Assembly (NCBI GenBank): GCA_013433145.1
Contig: CM024169.1
Span: forward strand, 8,812,817-8,876,816
Direction: 5' to 3'
DNA from: Ascaris suum
Taxonomy: Eukaryota > Nematoda > Chromadorea > Rhabditida > Ascarididae
Length of the DNA stretch: 64,000 nucleotides
In this document: piece after piece, positions 22,852-37,200 of the stretch
Position numbering within the stretch: the first letter of the stretch is position 1
Layout of the letters: each line of letters starts with the position of its first letter
Position numbers and translations under genes: made by a program
Notes under the pieces: model-generated
Seen by the model: the letters and a program-made list of their open reading frames with translations, nothing else
The model's database searches: none
Told to the model about the DNA's origin: nothing

Positions 22852-23112
22852 TTCCTCATCCGGCATTAGGATACCTGGAATTCCTCGTCCTGCAGTGTTG
22901 CCTATGGAATCCCTTGTCCAGCATTGTGATCTCTGAAATTCCTTCACCTGCGGTTTGATTTTTGAACTTCCTCATCCTGCGCTGTGTTTTCAGTTATTCC
23001 TCATCCTGCCATTTGGTCTTTGGAATTCTTCGTCCTGCGACAGGATTTTTGGGATTCCTCATCCCGGAGAGTTACTTCTGAAATTCTTTATCTTTGGTCA
23101 GTATTTCAGGAC
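22852..23112 (+). repeat. Degenerate 29-bp minisatellite, nine units
   Basis: Units start at 22,852, 22,881, 22,910, 22,939, 22,968, 22,997, 23,026, 23,055 and 23,084. All are exactly 29 bp. Most begin TTCCTCATCCTGC or a variant and end near TGGAA or TGAAA. No unit is identical to another, and no length change has occurred. Twenty-nine is not a multiple of three, so open frames across it are incidental. Confidence 0.9.
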
Positions 23113-26100
23113 CGCTGGTCATCCACAGCATAATTTTGTGTGATCGTTACCTCAACCTTTAAACGATTAGATCAGGGGTTTTGTGTTTTCTGCTTCGGCG
23201 CTAATGACGTATGCATATTACAGTAACTATTCGTTTATTACTGCACCTTATTGATTTTGCTCGCTATCTTCTGATTTGGCAGGTTATTTGCATAGGGATG
23301 CTACATTAGACAAGTTCATCTATGGAGGTGGAATTGCGTGGGCGGTCGTTTTAAAATTTAAAAACTCCTTGAAGCCTAATAACGGCATCATTGTTTTGTT
23401 AATAATGAAATGTGGCCATATATTGTTTTCGAGAAGGGCCAGGCGGAAAAAGAAGGAGGAAGGCGGGTTCCCATCATTTACTCCTGTTTCATCTTTCTAA
23501 TGTCTTTACTGGCAGCAATGTTTTCTCCTTGCACATGTAAGATTTTCAGGAGCAATAGTTCTTTCCACACATTTACAGTAACTTTGATTGGTATCGACGA
23601 GTTGCACTGAGTTATTGCAATATGATAAGTTGTGTGTTCTCGAATGATATGGTTATTTAGGATGGTACACGGCACAGTTTACAAATGGAATATATGGGTG
23701 TCGATTGAGGTTGTTTGGTGTTCGTTCTTTAGTGATCGATTTAATCGCTGATCGGATGAAAAGTTAGCAATTGATATTATTGTGTAGTTGTTTTTCAACT
23801 TTTTTGAATATATTTTGAGTATTATAAAGTTTTACTCACACATTCTCAAATAGATACAGCGAATAGACAAATCCAGGATAGTAAAACTAAGGGTCTGGTA
23901 GGAATAGAATGTGTTCGATTAGCGATGGATTATCTTTGATGATCTCCCATCTAAAGCGCTCAGAAATCAAGCAAACCCATCAAACTAGATGGCTTCAAAT
24001 TCGAAACACTTAGGATCGCTGATCTCATCAATTGAAGTCTGCAGGTAACAGAGGTGTCAAAACTTGGAGTTTCTTTATTTACCTTATGTCAAAGTCATTA
24101 TCGCAATCGGATTGAAGCGTTTAGTGTTAACGTCGTGAAATCAGCGATAAATTACACAGTCGTTTGAGAATACTTTTATTCATTACAATGTTTGGAGCAT
24201 TGTGCTGTAGTCGACAGCAAATGGAGCAACCGCATTGTACAAAGATCGTCTCAAAGAATTGGTGCGATTGACAAAAGGGAGAGGGGGACAGTTAAATGTG
24301 AACATGGACGTCCCTCCCCCCCCCCCCCCTCCAACCTGAATAGAGCCGAGTGTACTGAACTTTTCATTATTGCTGGTACAGGCTTCCTCATCTCTTCCCC
24401 CTTGGCGCAAAAATTATTTCCCCGCCTAAAGTTATGTATCCGATTGCGTCACTATGTGAGAGGAAATGGACGCATTGTTGTTATTTTCGAGGACGCGTAG
24501 GTAATTTTCGCGGAACATTTTAAGAATATATAGACATGCGTTTTCATCCGGTCTTCAGATAATTGTTCCGCTGCAGTAATCTTTCGAAATATTACAATAT
24601 ATGGGTTTGTTTTTGCTACTACCCTACTGAATTTGAAGGTGAACGGAGGAGCCTTCATTCGTTGGTGATCGTAGCGTTGACCTCTAAGTCGGTCACTGAT
24701 GAGTGGTGTAAACGAATATGTAAATATTTGCGAAATGCATAAACAGCTTGCAAAATGCTAGCTGTTGAGGGGTGCAGTGGGGGCGGTTCTATGTTGCCAA
24801 CGGACAGAGAGAGAGAGCAAAAGGAGCCTTGCAGTGCACACACTCAACAGATGCGGCACTCGGCCATACGATCAATTGCCTTTCGCCGTGTGCCTTCTCG
24901 CGCTGCACGCTTCCCTTGACATGTTGAACCACACGAGCATATCTATTCGTGTCCTGTTTACTTGGTGCCCCCTTTATCAGGGTCATGCACGTAAAAGGTA
25001 CTTGATTCGATGCTCCTTGTGCAACTCTCTGGAGCGGGATGAAATAACTCATTATTCGTTAAAATCGGTTCCTGCTTATGCTGCCACCAGGATTGTTAGG
25101 AAATTTTGCTCCTTGAACTTGAGAGAGTAGATGAATCATCGCTATAATTGCTGGAGAAGACAATTTTTTGGTTTCCCTGTTGGGACGCTGTCTGTCTTCT
25201 GGATGCTACCGTAATTTTTATTCATGAATCGTCCGCACTTCGCAAATATATATATATATGTGTATAGTCAGTTTGTCTCGAGGTTGCATAGTTGAGAATG
25301 GAGGACTTTGTCGAAGGTAGTCTCCATTCTTCCGACTGCGACTCGTCCGGAAATGGGAAACCACAGCCAGACCACATCGCAGAAATAATTTAAATAATTA
25401 CGTTTGATCAGTCGCCAGCCTAGTCGCGGTCAAGGCCTCTGACTACGTTCCCATCCTAACCTCCTGTCCACCAACTCTGCGACGGACCTTCTCTTTTGTA
25501 GCACCATTAATTGATTATCAGGTTAACATTGAACTGACTGATCACAGGTATCCATTTTTTTGTTCATTCCAGGAATCTGCAGCATCCAAGGGTATAGGGA
25601 ATGCGTGCCGTAGCTAATTGTAACTAAAATTGGGATGAAGTGCGCAATGTATATATCAACATAAACGTGTATTCAACGCATTTCATTTATTATTTGCCAT
25701 TTTCCTTGTGTATTTGAAGTTATTTCATTCTCATAGACAGTCTTCTGAATTATTTATTTCGATCTTCATGTTTTGATCTGCAATTATCTCACCTCGTCGT
25801 CACCATTTTTGATGCATTAGGGAACATCAGAGTAGAGTATCTCAAATAAGCATGCGATTCGTGTCGTTTACAATGCAAATTTCCATTAGTTCTTTTTTTC
25901 ACTCGTCAGTTCGATGTGGATTGCTAATTTCTAACCAATAGGTAGTTAAGCCATCGATTAGTCGATCCTTTAGTTTACTGCTCTCCATCCTTATCGGTTT
26001 CTTCAGCTATAGGTGGAAAATAAACCGTTCAAGCGGGTCTGGTCATTGAAATGTTTACAAGATTCCACCGGGTTGAAGAGCTCGTGCTCATATAGATGAC

Positions 26101-27773
26101 AGTGCTCAGATAGTTACTTTGATGTTCGTCTTGTGTAAAGGATTTCATGATGTTCTCGTTGATGAGGAACAAATACGTTCATGGATGATCCGTTGCAGTT
26201 GGTGATTGATTAATTTCATCCAAATGAGCACGATCACACTTGCATCGTTCACTCGGCCTTCTGCTGGTCATATTTAACAGGTTGCGTCAAAATTTGTATA
26301 TAACAATAAGCTTCGTTTAACCACGTTTGTTTTTGATATCGTTATTGAAAAATATTTCTTCTTAGTGGTAATATAGGTTCTTCAGTTGTTTTTCTATTCG
26401 TTATTTTATGTGTTGAAGAATCTGTTAGAAATTGAGTGATTTCCTTTCAGATTTTTTTGGGGGAGCAACGAGAGTCTATTGGAAAAGGAAATGTTTGTCC
26501 CTGCAAGTGAATTGCTTTTGCAATAACCTCGTATCGCTGCACGAGGCATTCATACTATCAACATAACTGTGCTACTCTATATTTGAGCCGAAGTATTCGA
26601 TGACTTTAGAATTTGTTTCACATAGATCGGAATGACTTTTCGAGCGCGGTTATAATTAAGGTCTTATTATTGCCGTGATGCACCATTGCTCTAAAAGTTT
26701 CTCAGTATTATTCTTCTATTCTTATGCGAGTTATCTATCAAGAAAGTCGATGGAAATCGCTCTCAAATTCACTGCTTGGGTTTTGGTTTCGTTGGAGTTT
26801 CGATTAGGTAGCTTCCTGCAAATGATTCACCTTTACTGCATTTTTTAAATTCACGGAGGTATCTCACGAAGTTGATGCATGTTCTGTGCTCATTTCAGAT
26901 GGCAATGCTTGTGAATTCGTGCGCTAGTGTGGCTGAAAGCCTATGGTCGGGACGTCCATGCGCAAACCTGACCCTCACATCTTTGAACTAAGTTCATTTG
27001 ACGCGGTCTACCCAAAAATACCTAAAATCGGTTCAGTTTTAGTTCTCGAGCTATGCCTGTTTGAAATTCTTTACCCCATCGTTTGCCATAACAGGGGCAT
27101 TGGCAGCGATCTCTGCAAATGGTCACTTTTGCTGATTGGGTGATCGCCAAGCAAATAGCAGCAAGGATGGGATGATTACATGGCCATCCAACCTCATAGA
27201 TCTTCCATTTGCACTTCAGCGGCATTGAGTCTGGCCCGATCCTCCCCTTTATTCCACGCCTCGCCGACCTCTTTACTCGTCATTCATTACTCACAGTGTG
27301 AGTTTGCTAATTTTTTCGGCTTTGCACGTAAGAGAAGTAAAGTTTTATCCATTAGATTTCCTTTGCATCCTTTTATATGTGTCGAATTTTTCGGTTGAGT
27401 GGCAGGCGCCATGACGGGCCACCTGACGTTATGGAGCTTAGAATCAGAGATTTTCTTTGTGAGCAGGATGCAGCTGCAGGCGAACTGGTGAACATCCACC
27501 TCGGTGACTTGTGTGTGTGTGTTTGCAATTGAATACCGAGTGTTCTTCTTGAATCTTCGCTCTTTTCCAGTATGGTTTCATTTAAATGCTGTTCTTATAT
27601 AGCAGTTTTGCTAATATTCTTTCAACGGTTCACAGTGAACGATGCAAATGCGTAATTTATATTTAGTGGCTCAATAAAAGGGCCCAAATTTTCAGTGCCG
27701 ATCGATAAGTTCGAAATGCCGTTGTCAATTTTAATTGTGTTTGGGCTGAAATTTTGAAAATGTTGTCCATTTA
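23113..27773. other. No gene recognised
   Basis: Includes a GC-richer stretch at about 24,660-25,130 with a 121-codon plus-strand frame and an 87-codon minus-strand frame over the same bases, neither recognisable. A short bulged hairpin (GAATGGAG...CTCCATTC) lies at 25,296-25,329, and a 14-bp TA run at 25,246-25,259. Confidence 0.5.
24316..24329. repeat. Poly-C run, 14 bases
   Basis: Fourteen C residues in a locally GC-rich stretch. Confidence 0.95.
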
Positions 27774-27985
27774 GAAGTTTGGTCTAACACCTCCGATCGT
27801 TCGACTGGTGACATCCAGCGTCGAACGCCTAATTTCCTGCTCTTCGACTAGAAATTGGAGTTGTTCGATCGTTTCCCCTCTTATAATCTGTCCCACCGGC
27901 TCACGTATCGCCACTAGAGCCCTTGGGTAGACTTCTAAATTGCGTTTGAAGTTCGTGTATGTACTTGATGCAGCTTCATTTCATG
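27774..27985 (-). other. Candidate coding exon, minus strand, unidentified
   Basis: A GC-rich island whose minus strand stays open for about 70 codons without a start codon. It reads FKRNLEVYPRALVAIREPVG, GETIEQLQFLVEEQEIRR and TSRTIGG, a protein-like mix with little low complexity. Possible acceptor CAATTTAG above 27,934 and donor G|GTGTTA at 27,790. No family recognised; the plus strand is also open over part of it. Confidence 0.25.
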
Positions 27986-30900
27986 GAGCCGGTACTTTAT
28001 TAGAAGGAGGTGGAAAGGTTCAAATTTCCTAACAGAAATGTCCTGCCACGAGAGTTTCTTTAACTCTCGGCTATTGGAGGCAGGGTTAAAAGGGCGATTT
28101 TCCCAAATAAAATATTATCGCCATCCACAGAGCTTTCTTTTGAAAAGTGCGTCATTCTGGCATTGTTTGCTCCCCACAAACTGCAGTTAAATTTGCTGCA
28201 GACGTTATCTGTTCCTTATTATCTTCTTCGTTCTTGCGACCATTCCTGAACTGTCGATCATGGATGAGTCTTTGAAAGACTACCAAATCGCACCGGAAAG
28301 CTTCCATGGAAATGTAGAGCGTGAAGTTTTCGCTTCGAACTTGGTTGACACTATGTTAAGTTCTCAACATGTGCGTTTTTGAGTTTTTATTTTTGGGGAA
28401 GGAGTGCCAAACGCATTCTTTGGCTGCTAACAAACCAGTTGGGCTTTCTTCAATGTAATTAATTCATTGCCAAAGTTTCCTATTGCACTTTATCCAATAT
28501 CTTTTAGCTGTCACTTCTTTTAAAATAAATCGAACGATACTTTCATCGTCGAATTTTTGGTGTGCGGTTGCTTAAGGAGAGCTTTGAACCTTTTTCGAGC
28601 GTTTCTCATCAATGCTCACTGCAATTTCTCTCTCTCTTATGAGACATTCCATCGTTTCTATAAAGCTCAATTAAGAAAACGCATCGGATAAACTATGAAA
28701 TATTTGCTCGCAGCTTTTTCCTTTCATCACATCAACAGATTGCGCGTACTGCCGTGCAAGCAATGAATCAATCTGTGCCTTAGTAATCTTCACTGTACGT
28801 TATCTGTATCTGATGCGAACTGATAACACCTAATTATATACAAAATCGTTTACATGTTTCATTGGAATTCATCCGGTTGCTGTGTGTCATTTGTGAGGCC
28901 GAATCGCAGACTATGAATGTACTTGAATGTTGTGTTTGAAACTCTTCATAAGCTTTTATCTCTTCGATAGGTCTTTGCTAATTCCACATGAAGCATCGTT
29001 CGTTCTCTCTCATCGTGAGGCTTTCTTTCACTCATTTCCCTTATTGCCAAATTTGAATGAGCGAATTTCTCTAACTTTCAACAATAACTTGACAAATTAG
29101 ATCAAAAATTTCTCCTGCCGACTACCCCCATTGAATGATGATTATAAATGTTTGGTTTTATCATCAGGCATTTCCAACTCGTGAGATTAAACCATCAGGT
29201 AGGCAAGCAAATAAAATACGATAGATGAATATCTGTATGTATCTAATTATCGCAATAATATACGTTTTGTGTGTTTTGTCTGTTGTTCGTTGTTGTGCTG
29301 TGATCACTAAACAACAGTCGTCAAACACTGAGCAGATGTCGTCCAGCATTGGATAAGTGCCGTTCGGATGTCTCATCAAGTATGAAGTTTTTGTTAGAAG
29401 AAGAGACGAGAGGAGCGGCTATTGCTGGTAATGCGTAGAGTGATTGACATGTGACATATGAAGCAAAAGAATGACACTCATAAGAAGCGATTCGGCGCTC
29501 CGCTAATAAATATTCAACTCGTTTAACACTGCGATATATTTCTTTTCATGTATTCATTTGACTCACTGCCAGAAAGAATCCAATGAAAAACAGATGTGCA
29601 CTCAACAAAACGAGAAGTTTCCCTGTTTTGTCTGTGAAACGGACGTCGAAAAAAGGTTTTCCTTCCAACTTGCGCAAAAAATTTGCGTTGTTCTTTTTGC
29701 CGTTTTGGCGGTTTTTCACCGCGGAATAGGTTTTTTTTTAAAATTTTTGTAGCGTTTTTATGGAGAAAAAAATGGCTGTAGCGTTGAACTAAATTTTTTT
29801 ATAGTCACAGCTTATATTTCTCATTTGGCAGCCATTTCTTTGTGCATTTTTCCCGCGTAAACTAAAATTGCAGTGGGGAACAATTTCTGAAAACACTGAA
29901 ATTTCCGGTTAAATTGTCTGACTTACCGCTTTAGCAGGTCGTAATATTCTTGAAAGAGGGGAGGGGGAAGTGAAGTGTGAATTTAATTTGTTCCTTGCTA
30001 TATTTTGTGCATCAATCCGATTGTTTGCAAAAACGAGTGGAAGTATGAATAATGAGAGCTCGATGTACACTTAGTGCGAAATTCGCCTCTGAAGTGATAT
30101 GCCGTTCGCTGCGTTAACTTCAATGGTGCAGCGTTTCTCTGCGCTTTTTAATGCGTTTGCAGTTTTGTCGGTGATAGCAACCTGATGGGTGTATCACTTC
30201 GATCTAAAATCCATCTCAGCTCTATCAGCCTATTCTCTCTCACTTTTCTTCCATCCGTTCGAAACACTCGAATGGCGCAATCCAACACAACGTAGAAAAT
30301 AATAGAGGCTGAAAAAAGAACCTAACAACTCCTCTATAAATAATCGTCATCATTCGTTGAGCATATTAACCGATAGGCTTCATCATTTCTTTATCCTCTA
30401 ATTCTTTCTTTTCCGATCCTTTCTTTTTTCTTTTATTTTTTCCCCATTTCTGTTTCTCTGTCGTCTGTTCCTAAATAATTGAACGACTATAATGGGTTTT
30501 ACTTGAGTGCATTTCTTAATGCTATGCATCAAGAATGGATCGCCTCAATTTTTCTACCTCATTTCCATTACTTTAGTTTATGGATGCGTAAAAGACGAGA
30601 ATTGTTGTGATATTTCACATCGCAGTCACCTTTTATTTTTGTATTGTCTATATTTCACTCGGATGTTATCTATTTGAGTCATCATATGTTACAGTTTTCT
30701 CGTTGATATTCTCAGAGGAAGCAAAAACAACATGCAATCGCCTACCGCTGTATGAATGTTGCGGCGAATATGTGTTGCATTACCGAATATTATATCTTTA
30801 TTTGGTATAAAAGTTACTGAGATTTCCTTTGTGGTTTTGTATTATCGATTCACCAAAGTAATCTCTTATATTAGTACGATTATTGTGTTTTAGTAGCATA

Positions 30901-33900
30901 GGTCCTCACTTTGTAGCATTGTTTTTAATTAATTCCCGATTTCTACATACAGGACACATTAATCGAGTCGAATTGTTGATGCTTTGAGGTTATCAGTGTT
31001 TTCAGCGACCATTTGCATACTATCGAAACCACAAGTAATCTCCACATTTATGAAACAGAGTTTTTTTGATATTAGTCCCGTTACTTAATCAAAATAATGC
31101 CACACCCAGAAAATAATTTCTTCTTCGTTATTTTGTTCTTCTTTCCAGCAAATAGCATTCCAAAGTTTTCATTCTTTTATTTCGGTCTTCATTCGTTATT
31201 TATTTCCTCAAAGTAAAAGTCACTCTGGTCATTTACTTCCAGTTCGTTTCTCTCTTTCCCACTCAAGTTGTCCAAACATCAAATTTTCAATTCATACTCC
31301 TCCGTCTCTACTCGTCCGGACGATACACAACTCCACAATGTAGTGGCATTCTTGATCTCCAAAAATTTAAACACTGAAATATTTAGTAAATATTTTTGTA
31401 AAAATAAATCAAGAGATCTATATAAGCGGTTAACCACTCATCTCTTTGTGTGTCGTCACTGTGAGAAGCGAAAAGCGATGCGAGCACAAAAGCGGGCATC
31501 TTATTTCTTTCGAGTGACGGCATCCATCGTGCTGATACTGCCGATAGCTTTGGTTTTCTTTCCTGGAAACTTTTTGCCAGTAGATGTGAAACTTGAAAGG
31601 GTTTAGATGAGAGAGTCGAATTCTGCAGCAAAAGCAGAATGAACGGGTACCCTCACTGAGATGGCGAAAGGTCGAGTTCAAGTTCACGCTACACTTTGCC
31701 ATTTTCGCTTCATTCCCTCTCCTTATGTTACTGAAGTCTTAACACTGTTATGACGTATTAACGTTGCGACACGGTCTTTTGCTTGCTGTTGAAATTCCAT
31801 TTAATTTTATTTAGTTATCGCATTTAGTCTGCAGTCGTTTCAATAACTTCGATGAGCATAACGAACATGAGACAAGCGTTTAATTATCGAACAGCTCTTA
31901 CAGAGCGGTATCAGTGCTCGAATGTCACTCTGCAGTGAAGTGAATCCACGTCGATAGTGAAGAAATATTTCCTCGAACCCGATATATCGAACGACTTCTG
32001 CCTCTGGCTTCCAAATTCTTTTGGGGACGAGCATTTCATTTTATCGATATGTTTGCATGTTGATGAGATTTTTTTCCTTTCACCGATGCAGTTTTTATTC
32101 AACTAGATGAGAGCAAAGGAGGTCTAATCTTAGTGATATTTTTGGATCTTTCATTGAGCTAATATTTTCATATTTCGTTGAGTATTTTATCACAGATATA
32201 CGAGCGAAGGGAATCACTTCGATTCTGAAGCGTCTCATCCTTAATATTCCCCTCTCTCACTTCTCGATTTCATTTGTTTTATCCGGCGATATGAACCTTT
32301 TATCTATGCGCAGTAGTTGCGCAGTAGAGGTGAGGTCCGTTTTTCTATAACTAAACTTTTTCTTCGTAACATTCTCATACCAAGGAGTTCGGCAATGAGA
32401 GAGAGGGACAGAGAAAGAGAGAGAAGCATGTTGGGCACTCCGGTGATGATTTCGAAAGGTGATGTCTTAAATACCAACATAGCCCTGTGCCATCATTGGT
32501 GACGTCTCATTTCTGAGGTAAATAAATTCAGCGTCGTTTAGAATGAATTGTTGGCGTCGCAACTATGAGTGGGGGTTCATCCAATTTTTTAAAATTTGTT
32601 TCCATTGCATTGTTATGGTGAAATCCTTCGGTTATTGAGAATCTTTCACACTCCTCGCTTGTTATAGTTGTATCACGGAAACTCCCCCTTCTCTTTGGGA
32701 ACCCAGTCGAGAAGTATTCTTTTTGGTTTTTTCTTCTGGTCATTTTCATCTCCGCTGAGTCTACATCAGATCATTACGCGGTTTTATGACTGGTTGTATC
32801 CTAACTGTGGCCGGGTTTAACCCGATCTTTACGAGATCACAAACCAAACCAGATGCGTCTATTCCTTCTTTTCCTTAATTCCTCATATTTTCGTATGAGT
32901 GCTATTTGTTTGGACAGTTCTTTGACTGGTCATTCTCCCCTTTCTTGAGGATCTGTTTGCATCAATTCGCAGATCTACATATGCGCTCGACTTTTTCGTC
33001 TGAATTCTGCTTCTGGATGCTATAGATTCGGTGGAAAATCGTCTGTTCTTAGCGTTTTAGGCCCTATCAACTTCACTTTAAAGGAAACAATTCTTCGTCG
33101 AGCATATCCACAATGACTTATTTAATCTCATTAGGAACATAACTACCAGAGAGTCGATGTTTTCTTGCCGATGCAGATATATTGATGCATATGAGAAAAT
33201 TGCAGCAGAAAAGCAAATTTACTGAGAGTTGCCCATTGTTTTATACTCATCTCATTGCACTATAGTATGCCTTTTGAATAAATAATCGAAATGGAATAGG
33301 AGCACTAGGCTAATCGGCCGTCATTATACTTGCACTCAATCGGATATCAGCCACCAATCCGATATGAGCTCATAAAGAAAAGCTTTCCCTCGGTTATGTC
33401 ATTGTGCGTGGGCTATTTCTTATGTGAAGCTTGCAGGATGTTTATATTTATTAAACTCTTGATGTGACTTGGCTTTGATGGTCTTTGATCACTGGTAAAA
33501 TTCACGACTATTTGAGTAAGCATAAACTGTGGTTTTGAATCATTCACTTTTTTATTAAACGATAACAGTTCCCTTGTGATGTATATACGTAAGCGGAGTG
33601 TGTTCTTGTGGAAACTTGGAGCCTTAAGTATCGCCTGTCCCCCAACTTCAGCTTTCCTATCTTATCCTGAAGTTTTCACCGAAATCTTTCATCATTATTT
33701 TTAAAGGCCACTTTTGTCTGAACTCATTAAGAACTGCTTAAGAATCGATTTCGTAAACTTTTTTCAACTATCGAAGGGTTGACAATCTAGCAGTCATATT
33801 CGTTCTTCTTCTTTTTATCACCCGCCATTCTGCACGAATGTCGAATATAAATACACTAATGGTTATAATTTTGGTTGTTGCTCCCTTTGTGGGATTTGAT

Positions 33901-33983
33901 CTGTTCAGTACCAATAAAACTTCTTTGATTACGAGGCGAATCGATAGATTTTCCATTTTTGCGACTTATTTCTGCAAAATATG
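27986..33983. other. No gene recognised
   Basis: AT-rich sequence with short open frames only. A 112-codon plus-strand frame at 31,268-31,606 has a hydrophobic C-terminal stretch but no other support. GA-rich runs occur near 32,399-32,426. Confidence 0.5.
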
Positions 33984-34283
33984 CTAGATTTTGTTGAATA
34001 ATGGATGTCGATGGCGCATTTCGTTGGAACGCCGAATATCGCTCGTATGGGACACATCGATTGAGGTTACTTTAGAAATGCGCTGGCAGTTAGTTGGCTG
34101 CGCAAAAACTTTAGTGTGGTGCGAGCCATCTGAAAGTATTGAAACGATCGGTGGGACCGGCGTAGTCATTACTGCCTTTACAGGGCGAATAAATTGCACT
34201 AATTTCTCGCTGATATGTAGAGGGATTTGAAGAACTCGTTTAATGAACGGTTGTGAACAACAAACATCTCTCACCTGCTACAG
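33984..34283. other. Candidate coding island, strand ambiguous
   Basis: GC-richer than its flanks and open on both strands: minus strand from a possible acceptor (CTGTAG) reads FIKRVLQIPLHISEKLV and TTPVPPIVSILSDGSHH; plus strand reads RRISLVWDTSIEVTLEMRW and GGTGVVITAFTGR. Neither is recognised. Confidence 0.2.
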
Positions 34284-37200
34284 GTAAGAGGTTCGTTCAG
34301 AATTACCATTAAAACAGGTTGGCTTTCTTTTTGAATTATTCGATTGCTATGATCAGCCAAGATCAATCACTATATTTTTCCACTTATGCGCGCAGATTGG
34401 AGCGTTGTCCAATTGTCTGGATGAACACCTTCCGGATTCGACGGACTTGATTTGCTAGTGAATTTTGAAAGCGCCATATATGCGAGAGAAATTTTGAATA
34501 ATTACTAGCATTTTGATAAATCCATGGAACTTTCTTGTTAAAAAAGGTAACTTGATCGGTGGAAAGTTGGGGCAAAGCTCAGCTAATATCCTTTAAGGGC
34601 ATAGCGTAAATAATGATCGTGGTAAGTTGAGGTGCAATATTGTTGTTCGTGTTTTTGATGGGAAATATCTTGAAGTTTGGGGATATTTTCATTCGACACC
34701 TTTTTATTTGTCTTGTGGTTGAAATTGAAAGAGGTAGGTTGGTAGGGTGTGGCGCTATCACGCGAAAACACGGCACCTAAAAAAATTTGCATTTACGTTC
34801 AAGGTGATTCCTACGCTGCCCCCATCAGAGGCTTCTCTTCTTCCCTTTTACGAGTCACACGCCATCCATTTGAGGTGCTTTCAGGTGTTTTTTTATTAAA
34901 CTGATTTTAATAATAAAAACTCTTTCCTTCATCTTTTTCAGTATTCGTTGGAATTTTGAAGTACAGTTATCGGAATCAACGGCAACCAATTTGGAGGCAG
35001 ATGGGCAAATTCTGGTATTTCTAATTATTTTCTTTTGATATTACTGCAAAAGTTCTTAGTTGTTAGTAGGTTTCATGTTTTTTAAAGTCTTCCTTCATTT
35101 CATATTGTGTGAATTATGTTGAAATTCCGTATTTTACAAGAACCCTTCTCCCGACTAAATGAGGATGAAGGCGGATTCTCCCTTATCAGTGTGTTTGAAA
35201 ATGAACATCGATTTTTAGACTTACTTAGTCTAGATTGAATTCGTGATTTTTTTAAGGGGAGAGGGAAGGGGTAGAACAATTCGCTCAGCTCTGATTGGTT
35301 TGCCGTTCGGTGGTGCGGGACACGACTTTCCATAACCTCATGCATACAATTTGAATAGAATAGCACTGCCCACTTCAGTCGAACATACCTGCATTTAAAA
35401 GGTTCTCTGATTGAGGTTTTGCGGCATTTATGCATTTGAATTTCTTGAACGAAACTGTGAAGAAAAAACGATACAGTTGATTGAGTGAGAGAGGAAAAGG
35501 AGAAACAATATCGGTGCTCGGTCTTTCCGGTTGATTCACCTGTAAAGATTTGGATGCGTTGGCGCGAACGGAAGGCAGGCAAAACCATTTGTATCGATCG
35601 ATAACTCGATGCTCCACACCAGTGCGCTTTTTTTGATGTTTTTACTCGTTACTTTGGTCGCTTTCTTTAATTTTCGACTACAATACGGAGTTTTTGAAGT
35701 ATTTTGCAATCCGACGCGATTGTCGTTACTTTGAATGTCGGCTAATTGACATGGAATTCATAAACGAGCAGAGATCGTTTGGCTTCAAAACCAAGTAACG
35801 ATGTCACCGGGTGCGTTTTCAATTTTTATGAGAGAGGTGAGGCAATTTTATTGTCGTACTGAAGGAGGACAAAGTTCTTATAGATTCGCAGTGGATGGGA
35901 AATAGAAATTTGGAAGACCTGTTACAATCTCAAAAAAAGAATCGTTCGAAGTGAAACATGATGTAGCAAAAGGTTCTCTTCGAGCGTTTCACTTTCTTTA
36001 ATATGCAAATACAGTTAGGCCAGCACTGGGTGTAAAACTTTTCCGTTGCAGTCGCTATGCCAAATTTGTTGTGTTTAAAATTATCGATGTGGAGTTCTGA
36101 ATTCGTTGATTTCGTTATTTGTTGTCGTTGCGGAGTGAGTGCAAAATCGTGATCGGTGATTTGATGTTGGTCGGTTATTGCAAGTGATATATTACATTTT
36201 ATAACGTTATGACATATTCCAGGTGGCCGCACCCGACCCCATTCTTGCTGACTCCTCGACGCCACAGTAATATTCGATGAAGTATTGATTTTATTGTTAA
36301 CCTGTTCGATGACTAGTTCTCACTACTGCTGAGGGGTGAAGCAAACGAGATGCTTTCGCGACCCGAGCAAATTCATCAATATGAAACGAGAGGCGTGTGC
36401 ATCGCTGCGTTTTGTTTCGATTGTGCGCCGTCCGCAGTGTTTCTCTTTGCATGCGAACGTCTCGTCGCCAAAACGAAACACCTTCAAGTATTACAGCTGT
36501 CCGGTTGTCTAGTAGCCACTGGTCAAGATCAGCCGTACCCGCCTGAGAGCAGTTGTCTGTGTCTCGGCAAAGAGATCACATGACGTTTTTTTGTCTTATG
36601 CAACCGGATCGGTGCCTAATGAATATAAATTATCATAGTATAGAGGGCAAAATTATCCATAGGGCATTATTTAGAAATAGTCTTTTACAAGGTAAATGGA
36701 AATGTGCAGCAGAGAAGCTGCCATGAGATGTTTTGTGTCTTTGCACGCGATGCTAGTTGCCTTGTTATTCAAAAACTGTGACATGACTTTGGTAACGCTT
36801 CAGTAGAACTGGCGTGTTTTGCAAATTTTTTGAACCGTTAGTGACAAAAATATTGCAGGTCCCGCTCATCTTTCGGAGCGAAATTCTATTAGAGGACTGT
36901 GATATAATTTGTATCTGCTGAATTCTATCATCGCTTCTTTTTCCGTCCACGGTTTTGAACTGTCTTGCAGGCAGACAGACAAACACATACGTAAATGAGT
37001 ACGGACATAACGTTACACGGTGCGTTTCTGCAGGAAAAAAGTTTTGTTGAGGCACAAGAAGTCGTAGAATGAGGACAGTCGTGCTGGTGAATTAAATAAG
37101 GCAGACAGGACGCTGAAAAGTATAAGCACTCGGGAACGCTAATGTGTCACCATTTGGTTCTTGTTTTATGTGAACTTCTCATGAATGTGTTACCTTAGTT

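Noticed and set aside
24765..25130. 121-codon plus-strand frame
   Set aside because: Cys/Arg/Leu-rich without a motif, with a similar-length frame on the other strand; consistent with a chance frame in GC-richer DNA.
35100..35588. 162-codon minus-strand frame, and a 40-codon plus-strand frame (MLKFRILQEPFSRLNEDEGG...) over its lower end
   Set aside because: No recognisable domain, no splice context, and the two compete for the same bases; kept only as a remark.
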